Assembly (NCBI RefSeq): GCF_009826895.1
Contig: NZ_WUMV01000003.1
Location: 496,001-560,000, forward strand
Length of the DNA: 64,000 nucleotides
Reading direction: 5' to 3'
Origin: Stappia sediminis
GTDB lineage: Bacteria > Pseudomonadota > Alphaproteobacteria > Rhizobiales > Stappiaceae
Below are positions 36,265-44,952 of the stretch, one piece after another. Under the pieces are notes generated by a model. The model had not been told where the DNA came from. It searched no databases and saw nothing but the letters and a program-made list of their open reading frames with translations. Numbering within the stretch: position 1 is the stretch's first letter; the number at the start of each line of letters is the position of its first letter. A program made the position numbers and the translations under genes.

Positions 36265-36726
36265 TCAGCCCTCCATGGTTTCGGCGGCGCGGTGGATCGC
36301 GGCGCGGATGCGCACATAGGTCGCGCAGCGGCAGACGTTGCCGTCCATCGCCGCGTCGATATCCTCATCGCTCGGTTTCGGTGTCTCGGTCAAAAGGGCG
36401 GTCGCGGCGAGGATCTGGCCCGACTGGCAATAGCCGCATTGCGGAACGTCAAGCTCGCGCCAGGCGGCGCGAACCGCTTCCGCCGCCTTGCCCTCGACGC
36501 CCTCGATCGTGGTGATCGAGGCGCCTTCGACGTCGGAAAGGTAGGTCTGGCAGGAACGCGTCGGATACCCGTCGAGGTGAACGGTGCAGGCGCCGCACTG
36601 GGCGATGCCGCAGCCGAATTTCGTTCCCGTCATCTTCAGTTCGTCGCGAAGCACCCACAGAAGGGGCGTTTCGGGGTCGGTGTCGATCGAACGCTCGACA
36701 CCGTTGATGGTGACGTTGACAGCCAT
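36265..36726 (-). CDS. (2Fe-2S)-binding subunit of molybdenum hydroxylase (IorA-like)
   Basis: 153 residues carrying both iron-sulfur centres. The plant-type cluster has Cys in [17 protein letters not shown] and TRSC; the second, helical cluster has CGYCQSGQ and GNVCRCATY. It transfers electrons from the molybdenum subunit encoded next. There is no signal peptide, so the complex is probably folded in the cytoplasm and exported through the Tat signal of its partner. First gene of the operon, with two palindromic sites in the promoter region. Confidence 0.94.
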   Translation of the reverse strand: MAVNVTINGVERSIDTDPETPLLWVLRDELKMTGTKFGCGIAQCGACTVHLDGYPTRSCQTYLSDVEGASITTIEGVEGKAAEAVRAAWRELDVPQCGYCQSGQILAATALLTETPKPSDEDIDAAMDGNVCRCATYVRIRAAIHRAAETMEG

Positions 36727-36746
36727 GTCTTGAAAGCCTCCGGTGA

Positions 36747-36818
36747 CTAGAGCATCCTGAATGCGATCAATTTTCTGCGTTCTGGCGGCTTCGCCTGAGT
36801 GCAGGTTGATCTGATGCG
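36747..36818. repeat. long imperfect hairpin bounded by CTAGAGC
   Basis: Nested pairs GATCAA (36765-36770)/TTGATC (36806-36811), CTGC (36775-36778)/GCAG (36801-36804) and GGCG-GCTT-CGCC (36784-36795), with an outer GCATC/GATGC. It begins with CTAGAGC like the element at 50466, and lies just upstream of the iron-sulfur subunit gene. Probably another family of intergenic repeat. Confidence 0.6.
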
Positions 36819-36833
36819 TACTTTCGAAGAAGG

Positions 36834-36854
36834 TAAACTATTCAGTGTAGTTTA
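36834..36854. promoter_or_regulatory. candidate TetR operator, site 1
   Basis: TAAACTA (36834-36840) and TAGTTTA (36848-36854) around a 7-base spacer. The half-sites share the TAAACT core with site 2 at 36870-36893. It lies between the divergent TetR and molybdenum hydroxylase genes. Confidence 0.45.
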
Positions 36855-36869
36855 GGCGCTGATGCGCTT

Positions 36870-36893
36870 AATGTAAACTGCCAAGTTTACATT
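36870..36893. promoter_or_regulatory. candidate TetR operator, site 2 (perfect inverted repeat)
   Basis: AATGTAAACT - GCCA - AGTTTACATT, 10-base arms without mismatch. It is 51 bases before the frame of the TetR gene at 36944 and is the best candidate site for it. Two such sites in one divergent promoter region suggest shared repression of tetR and the hydroxylase operon. Confidence 0.6.
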
Positions 36894-36952
36894 TCAATGT
36901 CGCCGCCCGCCATCCGGGGTGCGTCCCGAGCCAGATTGCCCGAGTGAGAGAA

Positions 36953-37546
36953 ATGGCCCTTTCGGAAGAAAAGCAGAAGCAGATCGTCGACGCGGCGATC
37001 GCGGAATTCCAGGAAAAGGGCTATGCGGGCGCGAGCATGGACAGGATTTCCTGCCGTGCGAATGTCTCCAAGCGCACGGTCTACAATCACTTCGAGAGCA
37101 AGGATGTGCTGTTCAGCGCCATCATCCAGCGCCTTGCCGACAGGCTGAACGCGGCACTCGAGATCGCCTACGACCCGGACCGACCGATCCGCCCGCAGCT
37201 TGAGCGCCTCGCCTGGGCGGAGGGAGATCTCCTGACCGATCCCGATTTCATGAAACTGGCGCGCATGGTGATGGGCGAGACGATCCGCGATCCAGAACTT
37301 GCCGCCGACATGAACAGCCGCATGACGAAGACGGCCGTTTTCGAGGAGTTCATGGCGCGGGCGAACGCGGACGGAAAACTGCATGCGCCCGACCCGCAAC
37401 TCGCCGCCGAGCAGTTCCTCGGGCTTATCAAGTCGCAGGGCTTCTACCCGCGCATCTTTACCGACGCGCCGGTCAGCCGTGAGGAAATGGCGGGAATTGT
37501 CGACCGTTCCGTCGAAATGATCATGAAAAGCTACGGGCGGGAATGA
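36953..37546 (+). CDS. TetR/AcrR family transcriptional regulator
   Basis: 197 residues. The N-terminal HTH is QIVDAAIAEFQEKGYAGASM followed by DRISCRANVSKRTVYNHFES. The C-terminal ligand domain is of the TetR_C AefR-like type, with the ARMVMGETIRDPELAADMNS helix. The frame includes a GTG at 36944; the ATG at 36953 is preferred, though neither has a strong ribosome binding site. Divergent from the molybdenum hydroxylase operon, so it is probably its repressor, acting on the palindromes at 36834-36893. Confidence 0.92.
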   Translation: MALSEEKQKQIVDAAIAEFQEKGYAGASMDRISCRANVSKRTVYNHFESKDVLFSAIIQRLADRLNAALEIAYDPDRPIRPQLERLAWAEGDLLTDPDFMKLARMVMGETIRDPELAADMNSRMTKTAVFEEFMARANADGKLHAPDPQLAAEQFLGLIKSQGFYPRIFTDAPVSREEMAGIVDRSVEMIMKSYGRE

Positions 37547-37573
37547 CTTCCCGCCAGATCGCCAAGGCCACGA

Positions 37574-38257
37574 TTACGGGACGAGCTTGTAGCCGCCGGC
37601 GTCGGTGACCAGCAGTTCCGCGTTCGACGGATCGCGCTCGATCTTCTGGCGAAGACGGTAGATGTGGGTTTCCAGCGTGTGGGTGGTGACGCCGGAATTG
37701 TAGCCCCAGACCTCATGCAGGAGGACGTCGCGCGTCACCGGTTTTTCGCCCGCGCGATAGAGGTACTTCAGGATTGCCGTTTCCTTTTCCGTCAGGCGGA
37801 TCTTGGCGCCCTTCTCGTCGACCATCAGCTTCTGTGCGGGACGGAAAGAGAAACGGCCGATGGTGAAGACGGCATCCTCGCTCTGCTCGTGCTGGCGAAG
37901 ATGCGCGCGGATGCGCGCAAGTAGCACGGCGAACTTGAAGGGCTTGGCGACATAGTCGTTCGCGCCGGCCTCAAGCCCGAGGATCGTGTCGGAATCGGTG
38001 TCGTGGCCGGTCAGCATGATGACGGGGGCCTTGAAGCCGTTCTTGCGCAGAAGCTTCACCGCCTCGCGTCCGTCGATATCCGGCAGGCCGACGTCCATCA
38101 GGAGAAGATCGACATGCTCGCTCTTGGCGGCGCTGATGCCGGTCGTGGCGTTGTCCGCCTGCAAGGTCTCGAACTCGTCGTAAAGCGACAGCTGCTCGAC
38201 GAGCGCCTCGCGCAGATCATTGTCGTCGTCGACGATCAGGATATTCCGCGCGCTCAT
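37574..38257 (-). CDS. cenR: CenR-like response regulator (OmpR family)
   Basis: 227 residues. The receiver domain has the acidic pocket IVDDDNDLREAL, phosphoacceptor Asp at about residue 55 (LLLMDVGLPDIDG), and Lys in AKPFKF. The OmpR/PhoB winged helix carries IRLTEKETAILKYLYRAG and WGYNSGVTTHTLETHIYRLR. It matches Caulobacter CenR in pattern across its length. CenR is a cell-envelope regulator in alphaproteobacteria. The kinase gene (cenK) is not adjacent. The frame extends to 38362, but MSARNILIVDDD at 38257 is the natural N-terminus. Divergent from an L,D-transpeptidase gene. Confidence 0.9.
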   Translation of the reverse strand: MSARNILIVDDDNDLREALVEQLSLYDEFETLQADNATTGISAAKSEHVDLLLMDVGLPDIDGREAVKLLRKNGFKAPVIMLTGHDTDSDTILGLEAGANDYVAKPFKFAVLLARIRAHLRQHEQSEDAVFTIGRFSFRPAQKLMVDEKGAKIRLTEKETAILKYLYRAGEKPVTRDVLLHEVWGYNSGVTTHTLETHIYRLRQKIERDPSNAELLVTDAGGYKLVP

Positions 38258-38450
38258 GGCTTTTACTCCCTTTGATCGGCTAAACCGGTTGCCGACACAC
38301 TTAGTGTTCGCGAGGCGGTAGCGCGAGATAAAATCTTCTCCAATTGCCTGTGATCTCGTCAATTCTTCTTCACGCGACCTTTACCGAAAGGTTATCAGGA
38401 AATCGGTTCGAAAGTGCGCGAAATGCGAAGCCAAACGCAGGGTGAGACGG

Positions 38451-38984
38451 ATGAAGGACGGTAAAACGGCGGAAGTCCTTGCCGTTCGGGCAAGGCCAGG
38501 CGCACCGCAGAGGGGCACGCTCAGTTTAGAATCGATCACGGTCCCGTGTGCGCTCGGAAAATCGGGCCTTGCGATCAGAAAACGCGAAGGCGACGGAAAA
38601 ACGCCTGTCGGATGCTTCGAACTGCTCTCGGCCTATTATCGCGCGGATCGATTGCGCCGCCCGACAACCCGATTGCCGGTCAGTGAAATCACGCCCGACC
38701 TCGGCTGGTGCGACGACCCTAGCCATCCGCGCTACAACCGGCCCGTGGAATTGCCGTTTCCCGCAAGCCACGAAAAGATGTGGCGCGAGGACGGCCTCTA
38801 TGACGTGGTCGTGGTACTCGATCACAATCTCCGCCCCGCGGTGCCGGGGCTTGGCTCCGCGATCTTCTTTCACTGCGCGCGGCCCGATTATTCTCCAACG
38901 GAAGGCTGCGTCGCCGTTTCGCGGAGCGACATGCTGAAAATCCTTCTCCACTGCGGGCCGGGCACGATCATGGCAATCGAATGA
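38451..38984 (+). CDS. L,D-transpeptidase family protein (YkuD domain)
   Basis: 177 residues. A single YkuD domain spans almost the whole chain: AIRKREGDGKTPVGCFELLS, then WREDGLYDVVVVLDHN and IFFHCARPDYSPTEGCVAVS carrying the catalytic His-Ser-Cys set (Cys near residue 155). It forms 3-3 cross-links in peptidoglycan or attaches proteins to it. No signal peptide is visible, which is unusual for this periplasmic activity; a subgroup of YkuD proteins lacks one. GGTGAG precedes the ATG at 38451. Next to cenR, whose homologues control envelope genes. Confidence 0.87.
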   Translation: MKDGKTAEVLAVRARPGAPQRGTLSLESITVPCALGKSGLAIRKREGDGKTPVGCFELLSAYYRADRLRRPTTRLPVSEITPDLGWCDDPSHPRYNRPVELPFPASHEKMWREDGLYDVVVVLDHNLRPAVPGLGSAIFFHCARPDYSPTEGCVAVSRSDMLKILLHCGPGTIMAIE

Positions 38985-39109
38985 CGACAGGCCGCCAGAC
39001 CCGATAAAGCTCTTGTGAGTTTCGCGAAAATCCGACCTGTGCTTGGATGGAACATATCAGGAACAAACTGCCGTATCGTCATTCTTGCGTAAATTTACGG
39101 AGACAAGCC

Positions 39110-39748
39110 TTGTCCGACGTTCAAACCTATCTTCCGGGAATTCTTCTCGCTCTCGGCGCCATGGGGGTAAGCCTTCTCAGCCCCGGGCCGAATATCCTGG
39201 CCGTGATCGGCACGTCGATGAGTACGGGGCGAGCCTCGGGCAGGGCGCTGGCGGCGGGCATCGCCAGCGGATCTTTTCTCTGGAGCCTGCTTGCCTGGAG
39301 CGGTTTCACCGCCGTGCTGACGCTCTATGCTTCCGTTTTGACCGTCATCAAGGTGGCGGGCGCGTTCTATCTGCTCTGGCTGGCTGTGAAGTCGTTCCGC
39401 TCCGCCGCCTCCGCGCATGACATCGAGGCGAAGTCGCTCGACCTTGCCGGCGGCCCGTCGAAATACTACCTGCGCGGCCTGACGATCCAGATGACCAATC
39501 CGAAGGCGGCGCTCGCCTGGATCGCGATCATGTCGCTCGGAATGCAGGCGGGCGCGCCGCTCTGGGTCGGCCTCAGCATCGTGGCGGGCACGACGATCAT
39601 GTCCTTTGCGGGACATATGATCTATGCGGTGGCCTTCTCCACCCGGCCCGTCGTCAATGTCTACATCCGCGCGAGGCGCTGGATTCAGGCGGGGCTCGGC
39701 GCGTTCTTCTGCTTCGCGAGCTACAAGCTGCTGACATCGAAGATCTGA
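39110..39748 (+). CDS. LysE family translocator (first of tandem pair)
   Basis: 212 residues with six predicted helices; exports amino acids or their derivatives at the inner membrane. LysE/RhtB signature LLSPGPNILAVIGTSMSTGR near the N-terminus and TNPKAALAWIAIMSLG in helix 4. The frame extends to 39047, but a TTG at 39110 preceded by GGAG with 7-base spacing gives SDVQTYLPGILLALGA, aligned residue-by-residue with the downstream paralogue and equal in length (212). I therefore choose the TTG start. Confidence 0.88.
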   Translation: MSDVQTYLPGILLALGAMGVSLLSPGPNILAVIGTSMSTGRASGRALAAGIASGSFLWSLLAWSGFTAVLTLYASVLTVIKVAGAFYLLWLAVKSFRSAASAHDIEAKSLDLAGGPSKYYLRGLTIQMTNPKAALAWIAIMSLGMQAGAPLWVGLSIVAGTTIMSFAGHMIYAVAFSTRPVVNVYIRARRWIQAGLGAFFCFASYKLLTSKI

Positions 39749-39785
39749 TCGCACCCTCCGGATTGCACAAGCAGCGAGCCGTGAA

Positions 39786-40424
39786 ATGGAATATGTGACC
39801 GCCTACCTGCCCGGTATCCTGCTTGCGCTTGGCGCAACGGCGCTGGGCCTGATGACGCCGGGGCCGAACATTCTTTCCGTCATCGGCACGTCGATGAGCG
39901 CGGGACGCGCGGCGGGAAAGGCACTCGCCTACGGCATAGGGTTTGGCGCCTGCATCTGGGCGACGCTTGCCTGGGCGGGTCTTGCCGGGCTTCTTACGGT
40001 CTATGCTTCCGCGATAACAGCGCTGAAAATCGCCGGTGCCGCCTATCTGCTCTGGCTTGCGTTCAAGGCCTTCCGCTCGGCAGCGAACCCGAAGCCGCTG
40101 GAGCTTCTTGAGACGACGTCAACGGCGAACCGAAACGCTTATTTCCGGCGCGGGTTCCTGGTCGTCATGACGAACCCGAAGGCCGTTCTCGTGTGGATCG
40201 CGATCATGTCGCTTGGCGTGAGCGCGGATTCGCCGTGGTGGGTCGGCGGGATAATCATGGCGGTGGGAGGGTCGATGTCGATTATTGCGCATCAGCTTTA
40301 TGCCGTCGCCTTTTCCACCGGTCCGATGATCCGGTTTTATGCGCGCGCGCGGCGATGGATCGAAGCCGGCCTCGGCACTTTTTTCTGTTTCGCCAGCTAC
40401 AAGTTGCTGACGTCCAGGACCTGA
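39786..40424 (+). CDS. LysE family translocator (second of tandem pair)
   Basis: 212 residues, paralogue of the preceding gene, 37 bases downstream. It has YVTAYLPGILLALGATALGL, the signature LMTPGPNILSVIGTSMSAGR and VMTNPKAVLVWIAIMSLG in the same places. Tandem duplication is inferred from the near colinear pattern. Substrates may have diverged. Probably cotranscribed. Confidence 0.92.
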   Translation: MEYVTAYLPGILLALGATALGLMTPGPNILSVIGTSMSAGRAAGKALAYGIGFGACIWATLAWAGLAGLLTVYASAITALKIAGAAYLLWLAFKAFRSAANPKPLELLETTSTANRNAYFRRGFLVVMTNPKAVLVWIAIMSLGVSADSPWWVGGIIMAVGGSMSIIAHQLYAVAFSTGPMIRFYARARRWIEAGLGTFFCFASYKLLTSRT

Positions 40425-40568
40425 ATGCGAAAAACCGTTTCGAATATTTCGCCGCGCCATTGACCATGGCGGAATATCGTCCGTCATTTCTTATGCGGCA
40501 CTGGAAAATCGCGGCGTTTTCCGCCATATAGTGCCCGCAATGGCGAATTTTCGAAAGCATTCAGGTTC

Positions 40569-41477
40569 ATGGGCGAGCGGCGCATACCATTCTTGAAGAT
40601 GAACGGACTGGGCAACGAATTCGTTGTCTGGGATGCCCGTGCCGAGCCCGTGCGCCTTTCGCCCGATCAGATCCGGGCGATCGGCGATCCGGAAGACGGC
40701 ATCGGCTTCGACCAGATGATCACGGTCGAGCGCTCGCCCATCGGCGCGGATGCCTTCATGCGCATCCACAACCGGGACGGCGGCCAGGTGGATGCCTGCG
40801 GCAACGCGACCCGCTGCATCGGCAGGCTGTTGATGCAGGAAGCCGGCAAGGACGCGGTGACGATCCAGACCAACGCCGGCCTGCTGCATGCCTACAGCAC
40901 CGGCGATCCGTTCAGGATCACAGCCGACATGGGCGAGCCGCGCTTTGCCTGGAATGAGATACCGCTTGCCGAGGAGTTTCACGACACGCGCGCAATCGAA
41001 TTGCAGATCGGGCCGATCGACAAGCCGATCCTGCACACGCCAAGCGTCGTCAACGTGGGCAATCCGCATGCGGTGTTCTGGGTCAGAGACATCGAGGCCT
41101 ACGACCTTTCGCGCATCGGCCCCTTGCTGGAAAGCCATCCGATCTTCCCCGAGAAGGCGAATATCTCGCTCGCCCATGTGCTGTCGGACACGGAGATCGA
41201 GGTGAAGGTGTGGGAGCGCGGCGTGGGCCTGACGCGCGCCTGCGGCACTGCGGCCTGCGCGGTGGCGGTTGCCGCCGCCCGCGACAAGCGCACCGACCGC
41301 AAGGTGACCGTGCATCTTCCCGGCGGGCCGCTTCAGATCGAATGGCGGACAAGCGACAACCACGTGATGATGACGGGCGGAACGGAGATCGAATACGAAG
41401 GCCTTATCGATATCGAGACGCTTGAATTTCAGCGCACCGGACCGGGCGACAAGCCTATTCTGGAGGTCGTGAAGTGA
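40569..41477 (+). CDS. dapF: diaminopimelate epimerase
   Basis: Interconverts LL- and meso-diaminopimelate for lysine and peptidoglycan. 302 residues, two pseudo-symmetric domains. The two catalytic Cys are in DACGNATRCIG (about residue 77) and RACGTAACAVAV (about residue 224). FLKMNGLGNEFVVWDA is the usual opening. Its last four bases overlap the GTG start of mtaB. First gene of a dapF-mtaB-ftsY run common in rhizobia. Confidence 0.96.
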   Translation: MGERRIPFLKMNGLGNEFVVWDARAEPVRLSPDQIRAIGDPEDGIGFDQMITVERSPIGADAFMRIHNRDGGQVDACGNATRCIGRLLMQEAGKDAVTIQTNAGLLHAYSTGDPFRITADMGEPRFAWNEIPLAEEFHDTRAIELQIGPIDKPILHTPSVVNVGNPHAVFWVRDIEAYDLSRIGPLLESHPIFPEKANISLAHVLSDTEIEVKVWERGVGLTRACGTAACAVAVAAARDKRTDRKVTVHLPGGPLQIEWRTSDNHVMMTGGTEIEYEGLIDIETLEFQRTGPGDKPILEVVK

Positions 41478-42742
41478 GTGTCGACGTCGTCACGTTCGGC
41501 TGCCGCCTCAACGCCTATGAATCGGAGGTGATGAAGCGCGAGGCCGAAGCCGCGGGGCTGAAGGACGCGGTCCTCGTCAATACTTGCGCGGTGACGAACG
41601 AGGCCGTGCGGCAGGCGCGCCAGGCGATCCGCAAGGCAAGGCGCGAGAACCCGGACGCGCGCATCATCGTTACCGGCTGCGCCGCGCAGACCGAAAGCGG
41701 CACCTTCGCAGGCATGGAAGAGGTCGATCTCGTCCTCGGCAACAGCGAGAAGCTGGAACGCGCTTCTTATGGCCGGGTGGCGCAATTCGGCATCGAGGAG
41801 ACCGAAAAGGTCCGCGTCAACGATATCATGAGCGTGCGCGAGACGGCGGGACACCTGATCGACGGGCTGGAGGGGCGCGCGCGCGCCTTCGTCCAGATCC
41901 AGAACGGCTGCGACCATCGCTGCACCTTCTGCATCATACCCTATGGCCGCGGCAATTCCCGCTCGGTGCCCATGGGAGTGGTGATCGACCAGATCCGCCG
42001 CCTTGTCGAAAACGGCCACCGAGAGATTGTGCTGACCGGCGTCGACATCACGAGCTACGGCGCGGATCTGCCGGGCGCACCGACGCTCGGCCAGCTGACG
42101 CTGAAGATCCTCAAGATGGTGCCGGGTCTCGACCGGCTCAGGCTTTCCTCCATCGACAGCATCGAGGCGGACGATGCGCTGATGCGCGCCATAGCCGAGG
42201 AAGAGCGGCTGATGCCGCATTTCCACCTGTCGCTGCAGGCGGGTGACGACCTGATCCTCAAGCGCATGAAGCGGCGGCACCTGCGCGCCGACACGATCCG
42301 TTTCTGCGAGGAGGTGCGGCAGCTTCGCCCGGATGTGGTCTTCGGCGCGGACATCATCGCCGGTTTCCCTACGGAGAGCGAGGCGATGTTCGACAACACG
42401 TTGAAGATCGTCGACGACTGCGGGCTGACGCATCTTCATGTCTTTCCGTTCTCGCCGCGCCCCGGCACGCCGGCGGCGCGCATGCCCCAGGTCGAGCGTG
42501 CGCTTGTGAAGGAACGGGCCGGGCGCCTGCGCGAAAAGGGCGAGGCGGCACTCAAGGCCCATCTTGAGCGCGAGGTGGGCGCGCGCCGTTTCGTGCTTGT
42601 CGAGCGCGAGGGCCTTGGCCGCACCGAGCAGTTCACCCAGGTCGAATTCGAAGGCCATGCCTCCGGCGACCTTGTGGAGATGGCCATTAAGGGGCATACC
42701 GGGCGACACCTCCTGGCGGACCGGATTTCAAAGGCAGCTTGA
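41474..42742 (+). CDS. mtaB: tRNA t6A37 methylthiotransferase MtaB
   Basis: Radical-SAM enzyme adding a methylthio group to t6A37 of tRNAs reading ANN codons. 422 residues. The N-terminal UPF0004 domain is VTFGCRLNAYESEVM with further Cys in NTCAV and TGCAAQ. The radical-SAM motif is GCDHRCTFCIIPYGRG. A TRAM-like C-terminus (VEREGLGRTEQFTQVEFEGH) follows. GTG start overlapping dapF by 4 bases, indicating coupling. ftsY follows after 4 bases. Confidence 0.95.
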   Translation: MSVDVVTFGCRLNAYESEVMKREAEAAGLKDAVLVNTCAVTNEAVRQARQAIRKARRENPDARIIVTGCAAQTESGTFAGMEEVDLVLGNSEKLERASYGRVAQFGIEETEKVRVNDIMSVRETAGHLIDGLEGRARAFVQIQNGCDHRCTFCIIPYGRGNSRSVPMGVVIDQIRRLVENGHREIVLTGVDITSYGADLPGAPTLGQLTLKILKMVPGLDRLRLSSIDSIEADDALMRAIAEEERLMPHFHLSLQAGDDLILKRMKRRHLRADTIRFCEEVRQLRPDVVFGADIIAGFPTESEAMFDNTLKIVDDCGLTHLHVFPFSPRPGTPAARMPQVERALVKERAGRLREKGEAALKAHLEREVGARRFVLVEREGLGRTEQFTQVEFEGHASGDLVEMAIKGHTGRHLLADRISKAA

Positions 42743-42746
42743 ATTC

Positions 42747-43988
42747 ATGAGCGAGAAGAAACGCGGCTTCTTCGGCCGGCTTTTCGGCGCGAAGGACGAG
42801 GCGGCACCCGATGCCGCGCGCGACGATGAAAACAGCGCGGGAGAAGGCGAGGTTCCGGCCGACGCGCCCGAGGCCGCGACCGAGCCGGAAGCACGCGACG
42901 CAGGCCTTGCGGAAATTGCGGAAACGGAAGCCGAGGCGGAAACCACCCCGAAAACGGAAGACCGCGACGATACTGTCGTGGAAAGCGCCGTCGAGGTGCC
43001 CGAACAGGAACCGGCGCCGACAGAGCCTGAACCCGAGCCCGTTACCGAACCTGAGCCCGCGAAAGAAAGGAAAAGCTGGTTCGCCAGGCTGCGCGACGGC
43101 CTGTCGCGCTCGTCCAATGCGCTGACAGGCGGTATCTCGTCGATCTTCACCAAGCGCAAGCTCGACGCCGACACGCTGGAGGAACTGGAGGATATCCTGA
43201 TCCAGGCGGACCTTGGCGTCGAGACGGCGATGAACATCACCGAACGGTTGGCCGACGGGCGCTACGACAAGGAAATTTCCGAAGAGGAAGTGCGCCGCAT
43301 CCTGGCCGAGGAAGTCGAAAGCGTGCTGGAGCCGGTGGCGAAGCCGCTTGAGATCGATGCATCGCTGAAACCCCACGTCATCCTCGTCGTCGGCGTGAAC
43401 GGTACCGGCAAGACGACCACCATCGGCAAGCTTTCGGCGAAATTCGCGACTGAAGGCAAGCGCGTGATGATGGCCGCCGGCGACACCTTCCGCGCCGCCG
43501 CCGTCGAGCAGCTCAAGATCTGGGGCGAGCGCACGGGTGCCGACGTCATCGCCCGCGACACGGGCGCGGATGCGGCCGGCCTCGTCTTCGATGCCATGAG
43601 GGAAGCGCGCGAAAAGGCCGTCGACGTGCTCCTGATAGACACGGCGGGACGGCTGCAGAACCGGGCGGAGCTGATGGCCGAGCTTGAAAAGGTCGTGCGC
43701 GTCATCAAGAAACACGACGAAACGGCACCGCATACGGTGCTTCTGACGCTTGATGCCACCACGGGCCAGAACGCCATGAACCAGGTGGAGATCTTCGGCA
43801 AGACGGCTGGTGTTTCGGGCCTCGTCATGACGAAGCTGGACGGCACGGCGCGCGGCGGCATTCTCGTCGCCATATCGGCCAAGCACCGCATGCCGGTGCA
43901 TTTCATCGGCGTGGGCGAGGGGGTCGACGATCTCGAACCCTTCAAGGCGGAAGAATTCGCGAAGGCGATTGCCGGAATTCCGGCATGA
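42747..43988 (+). CDS. ftsY: signal recognition particle receptor FtsY
   Basis: Membrane receptor for SRP, guiding cotranslational insertion. 413 residues. An acidic, Pro/Glu-rich N-terminal A domain spans about residues 12-105 with many EPEPEP-type repeats. The NG GTPase domain follows: VGVNGTGKTTTIGKL (G1), DTFRAAAVEQL, DTAGRLQNRAELM (G3) and TKLDGTARGG. The frame is open from 42564 but overlaps mtaB; MSEKKRGFFGRLFGAKDEA is the conserved amphipathic start. Followed 75 bases later by the septation gene. Confidence 0.97.
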   Translation: MSEKKRGFFGRLFGAKDEAAPDAARDDENSAGEGEVPADAPEAATEPEARDAGLAEIAETEAEAETTPKTEDRDDTVVESAVEVPEQEPAPTEPEPEPVTEPEPAKERKSWFARLRDGLSRSSNALTGGISSIFTKRKLDADTLEELEDILIQADLGVETAMNITERLADGRYDKEISEEEVRRILAEEVESVLEPVAKPLEIDASLKPHVILVVGVNGTGKTTTIGKLSAKFATEGKRVMMAAGDTFRAAAVEQLKIWGERTGADVIARDTGADAAGLVFDAMREAREKAVDVLLIDTAGRLQNRAELMAELEKVVRVIKKHDETAPHTVLLTLDATTGQNAMNQVEIFGKTAGVSGLVMTKLDGTARGGILVAISAKHRMPVHFIGVGEGVDDLEPFKAEEFAKAIAGIPA

Positions 43989-44063
43989 TGCCCAACCGGT
44001 GCCAATATCTGCCGTCAAGACTGCACGGCTGCGACTGGATTTGAAGGAACGGATTTACGCCAC

Positions 44064-44699
44064 ATGGAATTTGAACACGGGCCCAACGCACCTGATCGCC
44101 GCGAACTCGCGCCATTCCCGAAGCTGCTCCTGGAACTGGGGCCGCTGGTTCTGTTCTTCTTCGCCAACGCACGGGGCGAGATGCTTGCGGAGATGTTTCC
44201 CGCGCTCGCAGAACTCGGTGGGTCGATCTTCATCGCCACCGCCGTCTTCATGGTGGCGATCGCGGTCTCTCTCATCGTTTCCTATGCCTTGACGAAGCGC
44301 CTGCCCGTCATGCCCGTCGTCTCCGGAGTGGTGGTGCTCGTGTTCGGCGCGCTGACGCTATGGCTGCACGACGAGCTTTTCATAAAGCTGAAGCCGACGA
44401 TCGTGAATTGCCTGTTCGGCACGGTGCTGCTCGGCGGGCTTTTCTTCAACAAGTCGCTGCTGGGTTACGTTTTCGACAGCGTTTTCCGTCTGGACGACGA
44501 TGGCTGGCGCAAGCTCACGTTCCGCTGGGGCGTGTTCTTTTTCGTGCTTGCCGCGCTGAACGAGTTCGTCTGGCGCTCGTTTTCGACCGACTTCTGGGTG
44601 TCCTTCAAGGTGTTCGGCATCATGCCGATCACCGTCGCCTTCACGCTGTTCCAGCTGCCGCTGATCCAGCGCCATTCGCTGGATCAGGAAGAGGGCTGA
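44064..44699 (+). CDS. inner membrane septation protein A (YciB/IspZ)
   Basis: 211 residues, five to six membrane helices. Signature runs [26 protein letters not shown]-type loop, then [40 protein letters not shown] and [20 protein letters not shown] are characteristic of YciB. Roles reported for the family are in cell envelope and septum formation. Tail [14 protein letters not shown] is typical. Likely expressed with ftsY. Confidence 0.94.
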   Translation: MEFEHGPNAPDRRELAPFPKLLLELGPLVLFFFANARGEMLAEMFPALAELGGSIFIATAVFMVAIAVSLIVSYALTKRLPVMPVVSGVVVLVFGALTLWLHDELFIKLKPTIVNCLFGTVLLGGLFFNKSLLGYVFDSVFRLDDDGWRKLTFRWGVFFFVLAALNEFVWRSFSTDFWVSFKVFGIMPITVAFTLFQLPLIQRHSLDQEEG

Positions 44700-44709
44700 C
44701 GTGGCAAGA

Positions 44710-44916
44710 TTACTGCTCGCCGAGCTTCATTTCCGGCGAATAGGTCTTGCCGTTGACCTCCTTGACGACCGCCTGGCCGCAGATGGTCACGCCGCGCGCG
44801 CTGTCGAAGGTGAGCGAAGGCGAGCCGTAAAGCTCCCACCCCTTGTCGAGCGCCGCCGAAATGCGGTGGCAGAATTCGCTGTCGTCCTTGCCGGTGATGA
44901 TGCGGTAGAGCTTCAT
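44710..44916 (-). CDS. DUF1737 domain protein
   Basis: 68 residues: KLYRIITGKDDSEFCHRISA, then ALDKGWELYGSPSLTFD, the DUF1737 pattern with the conserved Trp. Function unknown; the family is short and cytosolic. It follows the CoA-ester lyase gene on the same strand by 36 bases and may be cotranscribed. No structure such as a terminator is seen downstream in the 10 bases before the convergent septation gene. Confidence 0.85.
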   Translation of the reverse strand: MKLYRIITGKDDSEFCHRISAALDKGWELYGSPSLTFDSARGVTICGQAVVKEVNGKTYSPEMKLGEQ

Positions 44917-44952
44917 GGCGTATCCAGTTTCAAGCGTTGATTTTGTGCGCCC

